A stretch of DNA of 61,047 nucleotides from Paraglaciecola mesophila KMM 241 (lineage in GTDB: Bacteria > Pseudomonadota > Gammaproteobacteria > Enterobacterales > Alteromonadaceae): NCBI RefSeq assembly GCF_000315015.1, contig NZ_BAEP01000055.1, forward strand, positions 1-61,047, given 5' to 3'. The translations under genes and the position numbers were made by a program. A model generated the notes under the pieces. The model was not told the origin of the DNA and did no database searches. It saw only the letters and a program-made list of their open reading frames with translations. This document shows, one piece after another, positions 17,259 to 26,055 of this stretch. Within the stretch, counting starts at the first letter, position 1. Every line of letters starts with the position of its first letter.

Positions 17259-20200
17259 TCACACTTTGATTGATTTCGAATGCATCATCCGATACAAAAT
17301 AGGCAAAACGACCAATGTTAGGATGGTGGACGAGATGATCCCGCCAATCACCACCGTTGCTAGCGGTCTTTGCACTTCAGCGCCAGTCCCGACATTCAGT
17401 GCCATGGGGATGAAACCTAAACTTGCTACCAGTGCCGTCATCAGAACCGGACGCAATCTTGTGATAGCTCCGTCAACGATTGAGTTAATCAAGTCACCTG
17501 TTTCTAGTACTCGCTGTTTAATAAATGACAACATCACTAAGCCGTTTAGTACCGCAATACCAGAGAGCGCAATAAACCCGACTCCGGCAGATATAGACAG
17601 TGGCATGTCACGCATCCAGAGTGCGAAAACACCCCCTGTTAAGGCTAAAGGCACACCAGTGAAGATGATCAAGGCATCACGAAATGAGCCAAACACCACC
17701 ACTAGTAACACAAGTATCAGGAAAAGCGTGGCCGGCACCACGATAGACAGTCGCTGACTGGCACTTTCAAGCTGCTCAAACGTGCCGCCATAATCCAGCC
17801 AGTAGCCTGCTGGCAGTGAAACCTGTTCGGTTATTTTGATTTTTGCTTCGTCAACAAAACTCCCTAAGTCGCGTTCTCTGACATTGGCGGTAACCACGAC
17901 TCTGCGCTTACCGTTTTCTCGACTGATTTGATTGGGAACAGACGAGTAACCCAGCGTAGCGACTTCTGATAACGGCACAAATTCCCCATCGGATGTAATA
18001 ATAGGAGTGCTGCCAATGGCATCTAAGTCTGTGCGGATACCTTCATCAAATCGCACAAGCAACTCGAATCGTCTATCTCCCTCAAAAATTAAGCCAGCGG
18101 TATTACCTCCGATAGCTGAAGCCAACCACTCCTGCAAATCGGCGACGTCCAATCCATAACGTGCCAACTCGACTGGCTTAGGGTTGATAGTGAAGATAGG
18201 GATATCATCGACCTGCTCAAGTCGTGCATCCGCCACGCCGTCTATTGATTGCAAAACCGTTAAGATGTCGTTTGCAGAGGCAACAAGCGTGGTTAAATCA
18301 TCTCCGAAGACTTTTATACCCAGATCAGCCCTTACCCCACTAATCAACTCGTTAAAGCGCATTTGGATAGGTTGGGTAAACTCATAGTTATTACCTGTCA
18401 CCGCTTGTAAGTCTCGCTCAAGAGTTTCCACGAAATCCGCTTTTGATAGGTCAGGATCAGGCCATTGCGCTCGTGGTTTTAGCATAACAAAGGTATCGGT
18501 TACGTTGGGCGGCATCGCATCGGTAGCTACTTCTGCTGTACCGGTTTTCGCAAACACTGTAAGTACCTGTTCGTATTCCATCAAGGTAGATTCAAGTGTT
18601 TTTTGCATTGCGACGGCTTGTTCAATACCTGTGCCCGGTATTCGCATGGCGTGCAGTGCGATGTCTCCTTCGTCAAGCTGGGGAACAAACTCAGAGCCTA
18701 GTCGCGTTGCCAACCATAAGCTGCCTACTACTAGCACGACTGAGCCGACAAGCACTATCCAGCGTAATTTCAGTGCAAGGTGAATGATGGGGCGATAGGC
18801 GGATTTGGCTGCAACAATAATGAAGCTTTCTTTTTCACTGACTTTACCGCCCATAAACATCGCGACTGCCGCTGGTACAATGGTAATGGAGAACAGCATC
18901 GCTGCTATCAGCGCCATGATGACCGTTGCCGCCATTGGCTGAAACATCTTGCCCTCAACGCCTGTCAATGAGAACAGCGGGATATACACCACAGTAATAA
19001 TCAATACACCGAACAAGCTAGGACGAATGACTTCGTTGGTTGCTTGAAAAACCAGTTCTAGCCGCTCTTTAAGTGGTAAGACTCCGCCTGTGCGTTTTTG
19101 AGACTCGGATAACCGCCTGATACAGTTCTCTACGATGATCACCGCCCCATCGACAATTAATCCAAAATCCAATGCCCCAAGGCTCATCAGATTGGCAGAG
19201 ACACCGGTATTAACCATGCCTGTGATGGTTGCCAACATCGCTAGCGGAATAACTGCCGCAGTGATGAGCGCGGCGCGAATATTGCCAAGCAATATGAACA
19301 AGATCACTATGACTAATAATGCACCTTCCACTAAATTCTTTTGAACCGTGTCGATAGCTTTATCGACCAGTAGGGTGCGGTCGTAGACTGGCTCAATGAC
19401 AATACCATCAGGTAAGCTGGATTGAATGTCCTTCACCTTTTTGGCAACGGATTGAGCAACGGCTCGTGAGTTTTCGCCAACTAGCATCATTGCTGTACCT
19501 AAAACGGTCTCTTCACCCTCCTGCGTTGCCGCACCCGTTCTCAGCTCCTTACCAATAGCTACACTGCCAATGTCTTTCACCGCAATGGGGACGGTATTAA
19601 TGCGTTTTATTACCACATTTTCGATATCGCTAAGTGTCTGTAGTTGACCTTGTGAGCGCACCAGTATTTGTTGCCCATTTCGCTCAACAAACCCCGCACC
19701 TTGATTCGTGTTGTTTCGCTCCAGCGCACGATGGATATCACTTAGACCAATATCAAAATTCAGCATTTTCTGTGGTTCAGGATTCACATGATATTGTTTT
19801 ACGTACCCACCGATGGCGTTGACTTCAGTGATCCCCTTAACCAGTGCGAGCTGCGGTTTTACAATCCAGTCGTGTATCTCGCGAAGCGCCATTGCATCGT
19901 ACGGCTCACCGTTTTTTTGCATGGCATTTTGCTTGGCTCGCAAGGTATACATATAGATTTCGCCCAACCCAGTAGCGATAGGTCCCATTTCAGGCGCTAA
20001 CCCTTCAGGTAGCTGACTTTTGATTGCACCTAATCGGGTATTGATGAGATTACGCGCAAAATACAGATCAGTACCTTCATCAAATACCGCTGTTACCTGA
20101 GATAGTCCGTAGCGAGATAAAGAGCGGGTGTAGGACAGATCAGGCAATCCCGCCAGTGCTGTTTCTACTACGAATGTGATCCGCTGCTCGGTTTCCAAAG

Positions 20201-20372
20201 GCGAATAGCCCGATGCTTGTGTATTGATTTGCACTTGCACGTTGGTGATATCGGGTACTGCATCAATAGGTAATTTTTGATAACTGAATATCCCCATGCC
20301 CAGAACAAGGAAGATCAACATCAGCATTATCCCTCGTCGCTCTATGGATAAACGTAATATGGATTCAATCAT
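17259..20372 (-). CDS. czcA: CzcA-type heavy-metal RND efflux pump
   Basis: A 1037-residue inner-membrane RND transporter that uses the proton gradient to export divalent cations through a periplasm-spanning complex. Features include the N-terminal membrane span, two large periplasmic loops, two six-span blocks and the motif DFGLIVDGAVIIVEN near residues 400-414. That motif carries the proton-relay acidic residues typical of Czc/Cnr-type pumps (zinc, cobalt, cadmium, nickel) rather than the Cus copper/silver type. I set the start at 20372, where GGGGGA lies 7 bases upstream; an ATG at 20387 would add five residues. It follows czcB by about 50 bp in the operon. Confidence 0.95.
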   Translation of the reverse strand: MIESILRLSIERRGIMLMLIFLVLGMGIFSYQKLPIDAVPDITNVQVQINTQASGYSPLETEQRITFVVETALAGLPDLSYTRSLSRYGLSQVTAVFDEGTDLYFARNLINTRLGAIKSQLPEGLAPEMGPIATGLGEIYMYTLRAKQNAMQKNGEPYDAMALREIHDWIVKPQLALVKGITEVNAIGGYVKQYHVNPEPQKMLNFDIGLSDIHRALERNNTNQGAGFVERNGQQILVRSQGQLQTLSDIENVVIKRINTVPIAVKDIGSVAIGKELRTGAATQEGEETVLGTAMMLVGENSRAVAQSVAKKVKDIQSSLPDGIVIEPVYDRTLLVDKAIDTVQKNLVEGALLVIVILFILLGNIRAALITAAVIPLAMLATITGMVNTGVSANLMSLGALDFGLIVDGAVIIVENCIRRLSESQKRTGGVLPLKERLELVFQATNEVIRPSLFGVLIITVVYIPLFSLTGVEGKMFQPMAATVIMALIAAMLFSITIVPAAVAMFMGGKVSEKESFIIVAAKSAYRPIIHLALKLRWIVLVGSVVLVVGSLWLATRLGSEFVPQLDEGDIALHAMRIPGTGIEQAVAMQKTLESTLMEYEQVLTVFAKTGTAEVATDAMPPNVTDTFVMLKPRAQWPDPDLSKADFVETLERDLQAVTGNNYEFTQPIQMRFNELISGVRADLGIKVFGDDLTTLVASANDILTVLQSIDGVADARLEQVDDIPIFTINPKPVELARYGLDVADLQEWLASAIGGNTAGLIFEGDRRFELLVRFDEGIRTDLDAIGSTPIITSDGEFVPLSEVATLGYSSVPNQISRENGKRRVVVTANVRERDLGSFVDEAKIKITEQVSLPAGYWLDYGGTFEQLESASQRLSIVVPATLFLILVLLVVVFGSFRDALIIFTGVPLALTGGVFALWMRDMPLSISAGVGFIALSGIAVLNGLVMLSFIKQRVLETGDLINSIVDGAITRLRPVLMTALVASLGFIPMALNVGTGAEVQRPLATVVIGGIISSTILTLVVLPILYRMMHSKSIKV

Positions 20373-20425
20373 GTGTTCGTCCCCCAATAACTGAGACGCA
20401 TGACCAAGTAAATTGCATTGAGTTA

Positions 20426-21364
20426 TTAGTGGTCATGACCGGCCTCCGACTTTTCTAAATCGGCTTTAAACAAGTAGCTGTTCTGGCTGACAATCACATC
20501 TGCAATGTGCAGACCTGATAACACTTCAATATTGTGGTTATCTTGTTGACCTAAGGTAACGGGTACGGGACGGTATTCGTCACCTTCTTCGACAAACACA
20601 ACAGAAGCCCCCTCAAACTCTTGAATCGACGTTTTAGGCACCATCATGGCGACATCAAGGGTGTTGATTGTGACAAGGCCTTTGATAGCTGCGCCAACCG
20701 GCCACTGACCTGAGGTGTTAGCTATTTTGGCATACGCCAAGACATAAGGCTTTTCATCGGGTGAGGGTAAGATATGTTGGATAGTGGTGTCTAACGCTGC
20801 CCCTGACAGGCTAAGCTGAACAGGTTGCTGTTCTGCTATATCTGATAGCTGTTGTGGGAAAATTTTAAGCTGTGCCCACACGTCATCATAGTTTGCGATT
20901 GAAAATAACACTTGGCCATTAGATAACTCACCTTCATTGGCATGTCTGGCAATCACGGTGCCTGAAAACGGCGCGGCGACGGGATAGCTTTTCAGGCTTT
21001 CGTTGGATTCAACTACCGCCAGTGTCTCGCCTTTTTTTACCTTGTTACCTAAATTTGCATTGACCTTAGTCACCATACCGTCGAATCGTGCACGCACATG
21101 ACTCAGTGAAGCAGGGTCGGTCACGATATTTCCGTAGACAGTGGTGGTGATATTGAGACTACCCGTTTGCACACTTTGCGTCATTATGCCCATTTTTTGC
21201 GCCATGCTATCCGACATGAATACGCGTTCATCCTTATGGGCTTCCTCTTTACCATGTTCGCCTTCTGATGCTTGTATTGTGGTGCTTGAAAAAAATCCCA
21301 ACGCACTGCAAACAATGAAAACTAACAGAGTGTTTTGCTTCTTAATTAATATATTTTTGTTCAT
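20426..21364 (-). CDS. czcB: RND periplasmic adaptor (membrane fusion) protein, CzcB-type
   Basis: A 312-residue adaptor linking CzcA to the outer-membrane channel. A signal-type hydrophobic N-terminus (about residues 10-33) is followed by an acidic/His stretch (GEHGKEEAHKDE), a barrel-sandwich lipoyl-like domain around residues 75-145 and a beta-barrel domain. The coiled hairpin is very short, as in some CusB/CzcB relatives. The C-terminus ends in EAGHDH, a possible metal-binding tail. The start at 21364 overlaps the czcC stop as ATGA, so translation is coupled. An upstream in-frame extension exists but lies wholly inside czcC. Confidence 0.93.
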   Translation of the reverse strand: MNKNILIKKQNTLLVFIVCSALGFFSSTTIQASEGEHGKEEAHKDERVFMSDSMAQKMGIMTQSVQTGSLNITTTVYGNIVTDPASLSHVRARFDGMVTKVNANLGNKVKKGETLAVVESNESLKSYPVAAPFSGTVIARHANEGELSNGQVLFSIANYDDVWAQLKIFPQQLSDIAEQQPVQLSLSGAALDTTIQHILPSPDEKPYVLAYAKIANTSGQWPVGAAIKGLVTINTLDVAMMVPKTSIQEFEGASVVFVEEGDEYRPVPVTLGQQDNHNIEVLSGLHIADVIVSQNSYLFKADLEKSEAGHDH

Positions 21365-22683
21365 TTTGTTTTTCTCGAAAAAGAGCTGTTGATCGTATCC
21401 ACAAGAGGCTGTGCAGTCAGTGATTCGATATCTGCACCACGCTGATGAGCTTGCTTCGCTGATTGAATTAAGGCTTGTTTGGCATTGAGTAGTTCTTGAC
21501 GTGTACTCACCCATTCAAGGTAGCTGAATCGACCGTTTATATAGGCTTGTTCTACTAATTCCAGCGCTTGGACTAAGGGTGGGATAATAGAGTTTTGCAG
21601 TGTCTGTACATTGAGCAGCGCATTGTTTCTGACAATCAAGGCCATATTTAGCTGATGGTATAGGCTTTGCGTCGCTGACTCTTTTTGTTGTTCCAGCTGT
21701 GCCTGAATTGCCCGCTGCTTTTCGTACTCGCCAAGATTTCGGTCACCGGCAAACAGAGGCATACTCACGCCTGCTACAAAGGCTGTTTCATCTATGCCAT
21801 TCATGCGCCTGATACCAGCCGTCCAGCTTAAATCCGATTGATTAGCTGCTTGAGTAAGACGGACTTGAGATGCCTGCAATCTCGAACCTTGCGTATAGAC
21901 CTCAAGATTGGGGCTGTCCAATAAGGTGGTAAAAAGCGCGGTTAACGAAGGAGACGATTGCAGCGCAAATAAGTCACCCTCCACATCAGTAAAAGAGGGA
22001 TCTTTTTCCCCCCACATAATAGCCAGACTATTTATCATGCCTTGCTTAGTTTGCTGTGCCGTCACCACATCCAGTCTAGCTCTTGCTAAAGCCGCTTCAG
22101 CGCGTTTCTGTTCAAATGCAGGGGAAGCACCTGCATCCACGCGTCTTGCGACAGCCTGATAGGTATATCGAGCAAGTGTTTCTGCATCTTTTTGCGCGTC
22201 AATTAACGCTTGTTGCGCCAATACATCGATGTAGCGACGTGTCACTTCAGCCAGTACATCCAAGGTATGCACTTGTTTTTGCGCTTCGACTAAGGTGGAT
22301 TGCGCCTTAGCAAACGCCTTACGTGAGTTGAGTTTATTGCCCAATTCAATGACCGACGACAATGTGAGAGTCAGCTCGGTGTCCTTAATGCCAGAGACCT
22401 CGTCTGTTCCTAAGAAGTTTTCCACTTCAATGCCTGCGTTGAGGGCAGGTTTGAGAGAAGCAGTTTTAATTTCTCCCTCAATCGCTTGTTGCCTATATGT
22501 GAACTCATGCAACTCGGGCGAATTCGCTAATGTTCGCTGTATGGCGCTTTGCAAGGTCATTTCGCGATTGGTGATACTGTTTGTTTGTGCTACTACCACG
22601 GTGTGTGTTGTCAAAAGGACAAGCATCGTGGAAATCACCCAAGCGTGCGCACGCACAGGGCGACTCAATGAAAAATGCATCAT
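21361..22683 (-). CDS. czcC: TolC-family outer-membrane channel, CzcC-type
   Basis: A 440-residue outer-membrane efflux protein. An N-terminal signal ends around VVAQ (residue 33). Two repeated OEP domains follow, with long helices rich in Gln and Ala (about 100-215 and 310-425) that form the trans-periplasmic tunnel. Length is typical for CzcC. It begins with two ATG codons (22683 and 22680), preceded by TAGGAA. It overlaps czcB by 4 bp. Together with CzcB and CzcA it forms a complete three-part metal exporter. Confidence 0.93.
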   Translation of the reverse strand: MMHFSLSRPVRAHAWVISTMLVLLTTHTVVVAQTNSITNREMTLQSAIQRTLANSPELHEFTYRQQAIEGEIKTASLKPALNAGIEVENFLGTDEVSGIKDTELTLTLSSVIELGNKLNSRKAFAKAQSTLVEAQKQVHTLDVLAEVTRRYIDVLAQQALIDAQKDAETLARYTYQAVARRVDAGASPAFEQKRAEAALARARLDVVTAQQTKQGMINSLAIMWGEKDPSFTDVEGDLFALQSSPSLTALFTTLLDSPNLEVYTQGSRLQASQVRLTQAANQSDLSWTAGIRRMNGIDETAFVAGVSMPLFAGDRNLGEYEKQRAIQAQLEQQKESATQSLYHQLNMALIVRNNALLNVQTLQNSIIPPLVQALELVEQAYINGRFSYLEWVSTRQELLNAKQALIQSAKQAHQRGADIESLTAQPLVDTINSSFSRKTK

Positions 22684-22754
22684 TGTTTTATTCCTAAATT
22701 ATCAAAAATATATATCGCCAAGCAGTTGGCGAACGGTGTTTGATTAGTTCAGGG

Positions 22755-23150
22755 TTATGCTTTAGGTGGGCGTAGTAATTGCGTGACCGGTGCATCTATT
22801 ACTTTTGATAAGTAATAGAAACCGTGATGGGTGGCAACAGAAGCAAGTTCAATTGCGGTGTTATTTCCAAGCCATTGGGCATGGGTTCCATGACAGTGAC
22901 CACAATGGTGGCAATCAGCAGGATTGTGAGAAACATCTATGGGGGCGTTATCAGTATCGGGATGTTCGATAGATTTTAGTTGCACCTGCGGCTTTTCAGA
23001 AGCGATATTATCGCCTAACTGATGCTCGTGTATTTCGTTGAGATGTTGCGAGTCGATAGCATGAAAATCCAAGGACTTGGCGACAGCAGAAAACGACTGA
23101 AACAAAATCAGCGAAATCAACAGGTAGCTTGTCACCCTTACACTAAACAT
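22755..23150 (-). CDS. secreted His/Cys-rich metal-binding protein, CopL/DUF2946-like
   Basis: A 131-residue exported protein with a signal peptide (about residues 6-24, ending AVA). The mature part is rich in histidine and acidic residues, with a dense metal-binding stretch DCHHCGHCHGTH near residues 79-90. The C-terminus ends LLRPPKA, like small periplasmic CopL/DUF2946 proteins that precede metal-efflux genes. It probably buffers or senses metal in the periplasm. It sits 71 bp upstream of czcC in the same direction. The family assignment is by general appearance and is moderate. Confidence 0.75.
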   Translation of the reverse strand: MFSVRVTSYLLISLILFQSFSAVAKSLDFHAIDSQHLNEIHEHQLGDNIASEKPQVQLKSIEHPDTDNAPIDVSHNPADCHHCGHCHGTHAQWLGNNTAIELASVATHHGFYYLSKVIDAPVTQLLRPPKA

Positions 23151-23237
23151 ATCTATCTACTCTCATCTTTTTCATATTAACAGGTAATCGAACTAAGACC
23201 AATCGACCAACCGAAACAAAGTATTTCAATCATTACA

Positions 23238-24122
23238 TTACTCATCACGACAATCTTCATTGGCAAATTCAATTTCAATGGTAGTGTGCACAAAATCAAA
23301 CTCATCAAGGCCTTGGCGAAGTTCGTCTTTAAGTGTTCTCAACTGAGAAACCGAAACATCTTGTTTCAACTCCACATGTGCCGTCATGACGCTATGTTCA
23401 CCGTCCAAAGACCAGATATGAAAATGATGTATATCCGTCACATCATCGTTTGACATGAGCACTTTACGCACTTCTTCCATCTGCTTAGCATCGGGCGTGG
23501 CTTGCAAGAATAACAATAAGGTTTCTTTTAGATTTCTGACAACATTGAATAAAATGAATAACGTGAAGCCAATAGATAAGATAGGATCTAAAATTGGCCA
23601 TGGCTTAAACATCAGCACAATCGATACGATCAGCACTGCCACCCAACCTAAAACATCTTCAAGCAAATGCCAGTTTAAGATACGCTCGTTTAAAGAATTC
23701 CCTTCGCTAAGTTTATACGCAGCAAATCCATTAACGGCGATGCCAAAAATTGACAAGAGTAACATGCCTTCGACCTGCGGCATTTCGGGTGCTGAAAGCC
23801 TTGGGATAGCTTCGAATAAGATCCATATTGAGCCAGTCGTTAAAACTAACCCGTTGATCAATGCACCAAGAAGTGAAAAGCGTTTATAGCCATAGGAAAA
23901 TGTATTGGTTGCTTCTTTATCACTGAGTTTATTTAAGCCCCAAGCGGTGCCAATGGATAAACTATCGCCCAAATCATGCACTGCGTCGGCCATAATAGCC
24001 GTGCTGTTTGTCAGCCACCCGCCGATAAATTCAATGATAGTGAACACGACATTCAAGAAAAATGCCCAGCCAATACGTTTTGATGCGCTGTTATCACTGT
24101 GACTGTGGTTATGATTATGCAT
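23238..24122 (-). CDS. czcD: cation diffusion facilitator (CzcD/ZnT-type)
   Basis: A 294-residue six-span CDF antiporter that moves zinc, cadmium or cobalt from cytoplasm to periplasm. The His-rich N-terminus (MHNHNHSHSD), the membrane metal site AVHDLGD (span 2) and HLLEDVLGW (span 5), and the C-terminal cytoplasmic domain with DIHHFHIWSLDG are all present. I chose the start at 24122, giving the His-rich N-terminus; a longer frame exists upstream but lies inside the DUF3703 gene. It overlaps that gene by 8 bp. The pair CDF plus RND fits a two-step export across both membranes. Confidence 0.93.
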   Translation of the reverse strand: MHNHNHSHSDNSASKRIGWAFFLNVVFTIIEFIGGWLTNSTAIMADAVHDLGDSLSIGTAWGLNKLSDKEATNTFSYGYKRFSLLGALINGLVLTTGSIWILFEAIPRLSAPEMPQVEGMLLLSIFGIAVNGFAAYKLSEGNSLNERILNWHLLEDVLGWVAVLIVSIVLMFKPWPILDPILSIGFTLFILFNVVRNLKETLLLFLQATPDAKQMEEVRKVLMSNDDVTDIHHFHIWSLDGEHSVMTAHVELKQDVSVSQLRTLKDELRQGLDEFDFVHTTIEIEFANEDCRDE

Positions 24123-24474
24123 GGTTGATTTTGTCCAATATCGCTTTATTTTCAGCACTGATTGGCAGTCGCTTAAAGGGGCTGATGTCAGTGCCACCTG
24201 TATTCCCTTTGGGTACAAGGCCGATAGCTGTTTTGGTTGCAGCACCAACTATTCTTATTACTTGTCCAAAAACGGCTCTCCAATCTTTGTTTAGAAGACC
24301 ATGTCGCAGCATTTTACAATGAATTAAACAATGATAATAAGTAGAGTGCTGACCAATTACATGCGCATCCTCCAGCGCTGCAAATGCCTGCCTCTCATTA
24401 TTGTTAGACATTGCATCTGAGTAATCTATTAATTTGGAATCGATATGCGGCTTAACGGCTTTATTGTATGTCAT
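24115..24474 (-). CDS. DUF3703 protein linked to metal resistance
   Basis: A 119-residue soluble protein with the DUF3703 pattern: FAALEDAHVIGQHSTYYHCL near residues 31-50, a GQVIRIVGAATKTAIG segment, and VPKGNTGGTDISPF. Members are regularly found in operons with CDF transporters and MerR regulators, but their biochemical role is unknown. Several conserved His/Cys residues (H37, H43, H48, H52, C53) could bind metal, which is inference. It overlaps the preceding transporter by 4 bp and the following CDF gene by 8 bp. Confidence 0.85.
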   Translation of the reverse strand: MTYNKAVKPHIDSKLIDYSDAMSNNNERQAFAALEDAHVIGQHSTYYHCLIHCKMLRHGLLNKDWRAVFGQVIRIVGAATKTAIGLVPKGNTGGTDISPFKRLPISAENKAILDKINHA

Positions 24475-25106
24475 AGTGAATCACCCCCTTTACCTTTAGC
24501 TAGTTTATTATTAAGTACTTCTTGCTTGGCGTCTTTCAGGATCATCCACGCTCCGCGCAGCACGACAATCGACACAATACAGCCGATAACCAAATCCGGT
24601 ACTCTGCTATCAAGCCATACCACTAAAACTCCGGCGATAATGACACCTATGTTGGCGATGACATCGTTGGCCGAAAAAATCCAGCTGGCTCGCATATGTA
24701 CTTCGTCGTTTTTATGATTACGAATAATCACCAAGCAAACGACGTTTGCAATTAGTGCAATGAACCCAATCCCTATCATTAGTGATGAGATAGGCTCACT
24801 GCCCAAGAATAACCTTCTGGTAATATCAATGAGAATAATTACGCCCAACAATAGCTGAAAGTAACCACTGATTTGTGCAGCTTTGGCTTTGTGAAGTATA
24901 GATTTACCCACAGCATAAATACCTATGCCGTATACAACCGCATCCGCTAGCATGTCCATAGAGTCTGCTATCAAAGCAGTAGAGTCAGCCAAAATACCCA
25001 CAGTCATCTCAACGAAAAACATCACCGCATTGATGCCGAGCAGCCAATACAGAACCCGTTTTTGTGAGGCATCTTTGATTTCCACTTCACAGCCGCAACC
25101 ACTCAT
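24471..25106 (-). CDS. short CDF-family cation transporter without C-terminal domain
   Basis: A 211-residue membrane protein, first gene of the metal operon. It begins MSGCGCEVE, a cysteine-rich leader common in this subfamily, then has six predicted spans with ADSMDMLADAV in span 2 and FSANDVIANIG in span 5, the CDF metal-site positions. It ends after the sixth span and lacks the cytoplasmic domain of normal CDF proteins. The metal is probably cadmium, zinc or lead given the divergent CadR-type regulator. Translation is coupled to DUF3703 by an ATGA overlap. Confidence 0.88.
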   Translation of the reverse strand: MSGCGCEVEIKDASQKRVLYWLLGINAVMFFVEMTVGILADSTALIADSMDMLADAVVYGIGIYAVGKSILHKAKAAQISGYFQLLLGVIILIDITRRLFLGSEPISSLMIGIGFIALIANVVCLVIIRNHKNDEVHMRASWIFSANDVIANIGVIIAGVLVVWLDSRVPDLVIGCIVSIVVLRGAWMILKDAKQEVLNNKLAKGKGGDSL

Positions 25107-25138
25107 TATTTAACTCTTATTCCAAATACTGTAGGTAC

Positions 25139-25169
25139 AGTGTAAAGTCTATACCTAGTATAGAGTCAA
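25139..25169 (-). promoter_or_regulatory. CadR/MerR-type promoter and operator of the metal operon
   Basis: Read on the minus strand, TTGACT (25169-25164) and TACACT (25144-25139) are separated by 19 bp. The spacer contains the perfect dyad CTATAC-N3-GTATAG (25149-25163). An overlong 19-bp spacer with a central dyad is the signature of promoters that MerR-family regulators untwist on metal binding. It points toward the efflux genes, and the divergent regulator gene starts 19 bp beyond the -35. Confidence 0.92.
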
Positions 25170-25187
25170 CAACACAAAGGCACGTTT

Positions 25188-25571
25188 ATGAAAATAGGTG
25201 AGCTATCAAAAAAAAGTGGGTGTTCTATTCAGACGATCCGTTTTTATGAAAAACAGAATTTGTTTGAGGCTTGCAATCGCAGTGAAGGCAACTACAGAAT
25301 TTACGACGCATCATCGTTGAGAGCACTGCGATTCATTAAACAATGTCGCTCATTAGATTTGACCATAATAGAAATTAAACAACTGTTGGATACCAAAAAT
25401 AATCCCGATAAAAGTTGTTCTAGTGTGAACAATTTGATCCATCAACACATGGTTGACGTCACACATCGCATTGCAGAGCTTGAGGAGCTAAAGCTTACCT
25501 TATCTGACATGGCTTCGGCATGCGCAGATAATAGAAAAGTTAAAGAATGCGGGGTATTGCAGTTGCTTTAA
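25188..25571 (+). CDS. cadR: MerR-family Cd(II)/Pb(II)-type metal-responsive regulator
   Basis: A 127-residue MerR-family activator. An N-terminal winged helix (MKIGELSKKSGCSIQTIRFYE) is followed by a long dimerisation helix and a C-terminal metal loop. Cysteines at DKSCSSV (about residue 78), SACADN (about 112) and KECGVLQLL (about 121) match the CadR/PbrR arrangement, and the CGVLQLL ending is typical. It should repress and, with metal, activate the divergent efflux operon through the dyad at 25149-25163, and also control itself. Cadmium versus lead versus zinc cannot be settled from sequence. Confidence 0.92.
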   Translation: MKIGELSKKSGCSIQTIRFYEKQNLFEACNRSEGNYRIYDASSLRALRFIKQCRSLDLTIIEIKQLLDTKNNPDKSCSSVNNLIHQHMVDVTHRIAELEELKLTLSDMASACADNRKVKECGVLQLL

Positions 25572-26055
25572 GAGTGATACTAATATCTACAAGTTTTGAT
25601 GTTTTACGTTTGCCTAAGTTTTCATAAGGATATAGATTTGATAACTCGAAAGGCCGTCTCTATTCAGATTTTAGAGGATTCAACAATTGAAAATAGAAAA
25701 GGTAACCGCTACTTCGTTTTCTGCCTTAATTCTACATATGGCAAGTACCCATCAACATCGCACCATCATTTGAGTGTTAACTTACTCAGCATTTCCGATT
25801 GCCAGAAGTAATTAAGCGACGACCCATTCGCTCAATCGATATTGAGTTAACGAAAATAGCTATGACTGACGGTAATTGCCACAAACTCTCCATGCAATTT
25901 GAAGGTGTATGGCTCATTCTGCCGTAAACTTGTCATTCTCAAATTGGGTACTTTAACTCTCGTTAGGATTATACTTTTTTGAAGCTCTGAAGCAGTATTT
26001 ATTAAAACAGGTTAACATTGGCTTTGGAAGTCTTTGAAATATCAATGGAGGATTC
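25572..26055. other. intergenic region between regulator and defence cluster
   Basis: About 480 bp with no gene I can support. A 71-codon open frame at 25596-25811 begins with TTG, lacks a ribosome binding site and has no recognisable features, so I leave it out. The 3' end carries the promoter region and GGAGGA ribosome binding site of the next gene. Confidence 0.45.

Noticed and set aside
18505-18783. Several plus-strand open frames within czcA (for example 17266-17757 and 18505-18783)
   Set aside because: They lie wholly inside the minus-strand RND gene and show no independent ribosome binding sites or domains.
25596-25811. 71-codon open frame after the MerR-family gene
   Set aside because: TTG start, no ribosome binding site, no domain features and codon use unlike neighbours.
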